A stretch of 64,000 bases of DNA from positions 1 to 64,000 of the forward strand of contig CAVTZF010000018.1 of NCBI GenBank assembly GCA_963739095.1, given 5' to 3'. A model generated the notes under the pieces. That model saw only the letters and a list, made by a program, of their open reading frames with translations. It was not told where the DNA came from and did not search any database. Each line of letters begins with the position of its first letter. The stretch's first letter is position 1. This document shows, one piece after another, positions 60,861 to 64,000 of this stretch. The position numbers were made by a program, and so were the translations under genes. The stretch is from JACVRW01 sp963739095. Lineage in GTDB: Bacteria; Actinomycetota; Thermoleophilia; Solirubrobacterales; Thermoleophilaceae.

Positions 60861-61469
60861 CTAGAAGAAGCCGATTCGGTTCGGCGGCCAGTACGTCATG
60901 AAGGCCTTGCCGATCATCCACTTCTTCGGCACCGGGCCCCACTCGCGGCTGTCGGCGGATGCGCCGCGGTTGTCGCCCATCATGAAGTACATCCCGTCCG
61001 GCACGGTGATCTCGCCGGGCAGGTTGCAGATGCCGCACTCGGAGTCGAGCCGAGCGAACGGCTCGTCCTGGCGCCGCCCGTTGATGTAGACGGCGCCGTC
61101 GATCACCTTCAGGCGGTCGCCGGGAAGGCCCACGACCCGCTTGATGAAGTTCGTATCGGAGCGCTCCGCGGTCGGCTCCGGGCAGGGGGTGTCGCCCGGG
61201 TGCTGGACGCCGCAGCTGTTGGTGTCGGCTCCGGCGGGCGGCTTGAAGACGACGATGTCGCCGCGGTCAGGGTCGCTGAAGCGGAAGCTGACGCGGTCGA
61301 CGAGGACGCGCTGACCGATCTCGAGCGTCGGGACCATGGACTCGCTCGGGATGCGGAACGGCTTGACGAGGAAGGCCTGGATGCCGAGCGCCAGACCGAG
61401 CGCGACGGCCACGATCGTGACCAGCTCGATCAACGAGCCACGAGTGCTCTTTTCCTTCGTGCGAGCCAT
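60861..61469 (-). CDS. lepB: Signal peptidase I
   Basis: This 202-residue type I signal peptidase has membrane anchor IELVTIVAVALGLALGIQAF. Catalytic Ser44 is in FRIPSESMVPTLEIG, and box C/D includes RGDIVVFKPPAG. Lys110 is in NFIKRVVGLPGDRLKVIDG, and box E is MYFMMGDNRGASADSREWGP. ATG 61469 (MARTKEKS) gives the usual short cytoplasmic leader. A Cys-rich insert (NSCGVQHPGDTPCPEPTAER) lies between boxes C and D. It follows rplS by 30 bases. Confidence 0.95.
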   Translation of the reverse strand: MARTKEKSTRGSLIELVTIVAVALGLALGIQAFLVKPFRIPSESMVPTLEIGQRVLVDRVSFRFSDPDRGDIVVFKPPAGADTNSCGVQHPGDTPCPEPTAERSDTNFIKRVVGLPGDRLKVIDGAVYINGRRQDEPFARLDSECGICNLPGEITVPDGMYFMMGDNRGASADSREWGPVPKKWMIGKAFMTYWPPNRIGFF

Positions 61470-61499
61470 CCTGAGCCTCACGAGGCTTCTGGAGCCGCC

Positions 61500-62153
61500 C
61501 TACGACTTTTCGTCGCTGGGCTCGGCCTCGCTGTCGTCGGCGGTCTGTTCGCCGCTTGCCGGCTCGGCGTCCTCGCTGGCCGGCTCGGCGTCGTTGGCCT
61601 CGACAGGCTCGGCGTCGGCAGCGGCCTCAGCGGCCTCGGGAGCGGCCGCCTCGCCGGCGGGAGCGCCCTCCGCAGCCGCCTCCTCGGCGGCCTCAGCCTC
61701 GGCGGCCTCGGCCTGCTCGACGGCTACCTGCTCGGCGAGCTCCTCCTCGCCCGGACGCGGCTCGTCGTCCGCCGGCATCGCGCCGGCCTCCGGCTGGTCC
61801 CTCTCGCCGGTCCAGCGGCGCTCGCGGACTCGCGAGGCGCGGCCCACCCGGTCGCGCAGGTAGTAGAGCTTGGCGCGCCGCACGTCGCCGCGGGCCGCCA
61901 CCTCGATGCGCTCGATCTTCGGTGAGTGCAGCGGGAAGGTCCGCTCCACGCCGACGCCAAACGACTGCTTGCGGACCGTGAAGGTCTCACGGACGCCCGT
62001 CCCCTGGCGCTTGATCACGACACCCTCGAAAACCTGCGTGCGGCGGCGCTGGCCCTCGACCACCTGGAAGTGGACGCGGACCCGATCGCCCGCCTGGAAA
62101 GCGGGGACGCGACGGAGCTGAGCGCGCTCGATGCTGTCGATGAGTCCGGGCAT
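61500..62153 (-). CDS. rplS: 50S ribosomal protein L19 with long acidic tail
   Basis: This 217-residue protein has the bL19 body in the first 115 residues (IDSIERAQLRRVPAFQAGDR, VFEGVVIKRQGTGVRETFTV, FPLHSPKIERIEVAARGDVR, AKLYYLRDRVGRASRVRERR). A tail of about 100 residues follows, made mostly of Ala, Glu and Pro (EAAEAEAAEEAAAEGAPAGE is typical), ending SEAEPSDEKS. Standard L19 is about 115 residues long. ATG at 62153 (MPGLIDSIERAQ) is the start; the gap to trmD is 97 bases and holds no visible gene. Confidence 0.95.
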   Translation of the reverse strand: MPGLIDSIERAQLRRVPAFQAGDRVRVHFQVVEGQRRRTQVFEGVVIKRQGTGVRETFTVRKQSFGVGVERTFPLHSPKIERIEVAARGDVRRAKLYYLRDRVGRASRVRERRWTGERDQPEAGAMPADDEPRPGEEELAEQVAVEQAEAAEAEAAEEAAAEGAPAGEAAAPEAAEAAADAEPVEANDAEPASEDAEPASGEQTADDSEAEPSDEKS

Positions 62154-62250
62154 GATTGAGTGGGTTCCGTCGCTTCGCTCAAGGTCCGAGAGGCACAAGA
62201 AAGCGCGACCTCCCGGGAGCCGTCGCGCGTGAGGGGCAATGGTAGCGAAG

Positions 62251-62949
62251 CTATCCGGAAGCTCCGGCGGGCGGCTCGGGCCGTGCGCGCTCGCGACTGC
62301 GCTCGCGACGCCACTCGCGCACCCGGGCGTGATCGCCCGACAGGAGAACCTCCGGAACGGTGTGGCCGTGCCAGTCGAAGGGCCGCGTGTAGTGCGGGTA
62401 TTCGGGCGCTCCCTCGAGCGCCTCGCTGAACGACTCCTCGAGCGCGCTCTCCTCATGTCCGAGCGCTCCGGGCAGCTTCCGGATCACGGCATCGCAGACG
62501 ACCATCGCCGCCAGCTCGCCGCCCGAGAGGACGTACGGGCCGATCGAGACGACGTCGCCGGCGAGCTGCTCGTGAACGCGCTCGTCGAAGCCCTCGTAGC
62601 GCCCGCACAGGAGCGTCAACGCCGGCTCCGCCGCCAGCTCCTGGGCGAGCGCCTCGTCGAACTGCCGGCCACCGGGAGCGAGCGCCACCACCCGCCGTTG
62701 CCGGCGCAGCTCCATTGGGTCGACGTCATAGCGAGCCCGCAGCGCGGCCTCGACGACGTCCACCCTGATGACCATCCCGGCGCCGCCGCCGTACGGGGTG
62801 TCGTCCACCTGGCCGGCCTTGAGCGGCGTGGTTGCCCGCAGGTCGACGAAGGACAGCTCGTGACCGAGCTCGAGTGCGTTCGTCACGTGCCGCTGGCCCT
62901 TGAACCAGTCGAACCAGGCGGGGAAGAGCGTGACCACGTCGATGTTCAC
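62251..62949 (-). CDS. trmD: tRNA (guanine37-N1)-methyltransferase
   Basis: This 232-residue SPOUT-family enzyme has IDVVTLFPAWFDWFKGQRHV, DLRATTPLKAGQVDDTPYGG and GAGMVIRVDVVEAALRARYD. The knot is at ALTLLCGRYEGFDERVHEQL and SIGPYVLSGGELAAMVVCDA. SFSEALEGAPEYPHYTRPFD is the conserved linker, and the C-terminus is short. It methylates G37 in tRNAs and prevents frameshifting. The GTG start overlaps rimM's stop (GTGA). Confidence 0.97.
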   Translation of the reverse strand: MNIDVVTLFPAWFDWFKGQRHVTNALELGHELSFVDLRATTPLKAGQVDDTPYGGGAGMVIRVDVVEAALRARYDVDPMELRRQRRVVALAPGGRQFDEALAQELAAEPALTLLCGRYEGFDERVHEQLAGDVVSIGPYVLSGGELAAMVVCDAVIRKLPGALGHEESALEESFSEALEGAPEYPHYTRPFDWHGHTVPEVLLSGDHARVREWRRERSRERARPEPPAGASG

Positions 62950-63377
62950 CCGAGGAACTCCCGGTTCACGCGGATCTCCCCCGCATCGAGGTCGATGCTC
63001 TCGATCGCATCGGACACGAGCGGGACGAGCGTGCCGTCCTCGAGCTCGAGCAGGCTGCACGACGGCCCGTCGACCACCCTCGCGACCCGCCCCACGCCCA
63101 CCACGCTGCAGCGGGCCAGGTCGGCCGCGAGCCACTCGTCGTCGGCCAGCTCGTCCTCGATCAGCATCGTCTCACCGCGAACAGCGCCGGGCTCGTCGAG
63201 GCCAGAGAGGCGAATCAGCGGGCGCTCGTCGGTTCCGGCACGCCGCTCGACGCGGCGGGTCGTCGAGCCCAGCACCACCTCGGCGCCCTCGGGCAGCAGG
63301 TGCCGCGGGCCCTCCACGTAGAAGCTGCCGTCCAGGCCGTGCGGCTTGCCCACCCGCCCGGCCGTGACGAGCGTCAA
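62946..63377 (-). CDS. rimM: Ribosome maturation factor RimM, short form
   Basis: This 143-residue protein starts TLVTAGRVGKPHGLDGSFYV (N-terminal RimM barrel) and continues in the PRC-like domain LADDEWLAADLARCSVVGVG, RVARVVDGPSCSLLELEDGT and VSDAIESIDLDAGEIRVNRE. Average RimM is about 170 residues, so this is somewhat short but retains both domains. It binds S19 and the 30S head during maturation. The start is probably TTG, overlapping the stop of the KH gene (TTGA). Confidence 0.93.
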   Translation of the reverse strand: MTLVTAGRVGKPHGLDGSFYVEGPRHLLPEGAEVVLGSTTRRVERRAGTDERPLIRLSGLDEPGAVRGETMLIEDELADDEWLAADLARCSVVGVGRVARVVDGPSCSLLELEDGTLVPLVSDAIESIDLDAGEIRVNREFLG

Positions 63378-63607
63378 TCGACGACGTCGACCAGAACGCG
63401 GGTTCCCTGGCGGACGGCGGACGCCTTGATCACCGTCCGCAGCGCCGCGACGGTCCGGCCGCCGCGGCCAATCACCTTTCCCGCGTCGTCCCCCGCGACA
63501 TGAAGCTCGAGCACGACGGTCCCGTCGGGCTCCTCGAAGGACTCGACGCTCACCTCGTCCGGACTGTCGACGAGCGACCGGGCGAGATAGGTGAGAAGCT
63601 CGTCCAC
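63374..63607 (-). CDS. KH-domain RNA-binding protein (KhpA-like)
   Basis: This 77-residue KhpA-type protein reads MDELLTYLARSLVDSPDEVS, VESFEEPDGTVVLELHVAGD, DAGKVIGRGGRTVAALRTVI and ends KASAVRQGTRVLVDVVD. The KH signature IGRGGRT (GxxG) is intact. It sits directly between rpsP and rimM, the standard location. Confidence 0.95.
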   Translation of the reverse strand: MDELLTYLARSLVDSPDEVSVESFEEPDGTVVLELHVAGDDAGKVIGRGGRTVAALRTVIKASAVRQGTRVLVDVVD

Positions 63608-64000
63608 CTACTGCGAGCCGGAGTCGCCGCCCTCGGCGGCGTCGGCCTCCTCGGCCGGAGCGTCCGCCTCGGGGGCCGCCTCGGCCTCCTCGGCGGGCGC
63701 GGCCTCGGTCTCCGCCTCCGGAGCGGCCTCCGCCTCGGCCGGAGCGGCCTCCGCCTCGGCGGCGGGCGCTTCCTCGGCGGCAGCGGGCTCAGCAGCCTCG
63801 GCGGGCGCCTCGGCCTCGGCGGTCTCCTCGACCTGCGACGGCGGCGTCGCCGGCTCCATCGACACCCGAGCGGCGGTCGCCGGGCTCGCGGCCGCGACGG
63901 CGGCGGAGGTCTTCGGGTCCGCGGCGAGTCCCTTCGCCTGCGCCTTCATCAGCTGCTTGACCGTGCCCGTCGGCTGCGCGCCGCGGGCGACCCAGTGCTG
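63608..64000 (-). CDS. rpsP: 30S ribosomal protein S16, C-terminal part with long acidic tail (partial)
   Basis: The window edge cuts the gene. The first codons read QHWVARGAQPTGTVKQLMKA, the conserved end of the bS16 fold. After that come about 105 residues of Ala/Glu-rich sequence (for example EAEAPAEAAEPAAAEEAPAA), ending GGDSGSQ. Typical bacterial S16 is 80-90 residues in all, although actinobacterial forms often carry tails. Its stop abuts the start of the KH gene. Confidence 0.93.
   Translation of the reverse strand, partial: QHWVARGAQPTGTVKQLMKAQAKGLAADPKTSAAVAAASPATAARVSMEPATPPSQVEETAEAEAPAEAAEPAAAEEAPAAEAEAAPAEAEAAPEAETEAAPAEEAEAAPEADAPAEEADAAEGGDSGSQ

Noticed and set aside
63640..63840. 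Tandem-looking GCCTCGGCC-type units suggesting a CRISPR or VNTR
   Set aside because: The units are irregular, lack spacers and simply encode the Ala/Glu tail of S16 on the minus strand.

Overview
The window is very GC-rich (about 70%), has short intergenic gaps and many GTG/TTG starts, and carries gene sets typical of Actinobacteria. These include a WhiG/FliA-type sigma factor, SpoIIE/STAS partner switching, a SARP-type regulator, a deazaflavin-dependent nitroreductase and an ECF sigma factor beside a DGPF protein. The gene order rpsP-KH-rimM-trmD-rplS-lepB-rnhB, facing a comM-dprA-yraN cluster, together with several unnamed lineage-type proteins, best fits a member of the Thermoleophilia (Solirubrobacterales/Gaiellales-like). 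This is an inference from family resemblance and gene order; no 16S gene is present.

Layout. (1) 1-8.1 kb: amidase fragment, infA, HIT protein, UbiG-like methyltransferase, M28 peptidase, CCA-adding enzyme, alanine racemase, CBS protein and NAD(P)HX repair enzyme. Nearly all are recognisable but broken by frameshifts. Because housekeeping genes (alr, cca, nnr) are hit as hard as accessory ones, indel errors in the sequence are more likely than genuine decay. (2) 8.1-11.6 kb: remnants of an MCE protein and of a DUF4126 protein meet nose to nose. They are followed by a VanY-like D,D-carboxypeptidase divergent from a response regulator and histidine kinase. The kinase gene runs through a tRNA 3'-end fragment and a tRNA-type terminator, which is the signature of an integration or excision scar. 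(3) 11.6-19.6 kb: small stress/accessory genes (alpha/beta hydrolase, SnoaL-like proteins, MmyB-like regulator, cupin, DUF899, ArsR/SRPBCC pair with a perfect operator palindrome, haem peroxidase). (4) 19.6-25.6 kb: a large SARP-cyclase-ATPase-TPR regulator, a PfkB sugar kinase and a flippase-like membrane protein. (5) 25.6-35.8 kb: two sulfatase regions. One is a canonical arylsulfatase with its formylglycine-generating enzyme. The other is a tight five-gene operon with a sulfatase-like protein carrying Thr at the nucleophile position, a SUMF1-like protein without the FGE cysteine pair, a DUF59 protein, an amidohydrolase and a DUF2237 protein. Between them lie DUF202, cupin, VOC and DGPF/ECF42-type sigma genes. 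(6) 35.9-39.9 kb: secreted and envelope proteins (collagen-like, tail-anchored coiled coil, secreted multidomain protein). (7) 39.9-47.8 kb: a seven-gene collinear run of xer recombinase, sigma factor, GAF-PAS-PAS-PP2C-HATPase protein, STAS antagonist, EF-G paralogue, zinc-ribbon protein and RNase HI. (8) 47.8-53.4 kb: L,D-transpeptidase, epimerase, acyltransferase, HAD phosphatase and hydrolase. (9) 53.5-64 kb: ilvD, thiD, comM-dprA-yraN and the ribosomal/tRNA-modification cluster, in which both S16 and L19 carry long Ala/Glu-rich acidic tails.

No complete rRNA or tRNA gene, CRISPR array or intact insertion sequence was seen. No stretch longer than about 300 bases lacks a gene or gene remnant; the largest gaps (36556-36790 and 49095-49334) contain only ordinary upstream sequence and one hairpin. 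Codon-level structure supports the CDS calls. Where frameshifts interrupt a gene, the stated span covers all recognisable pieces.
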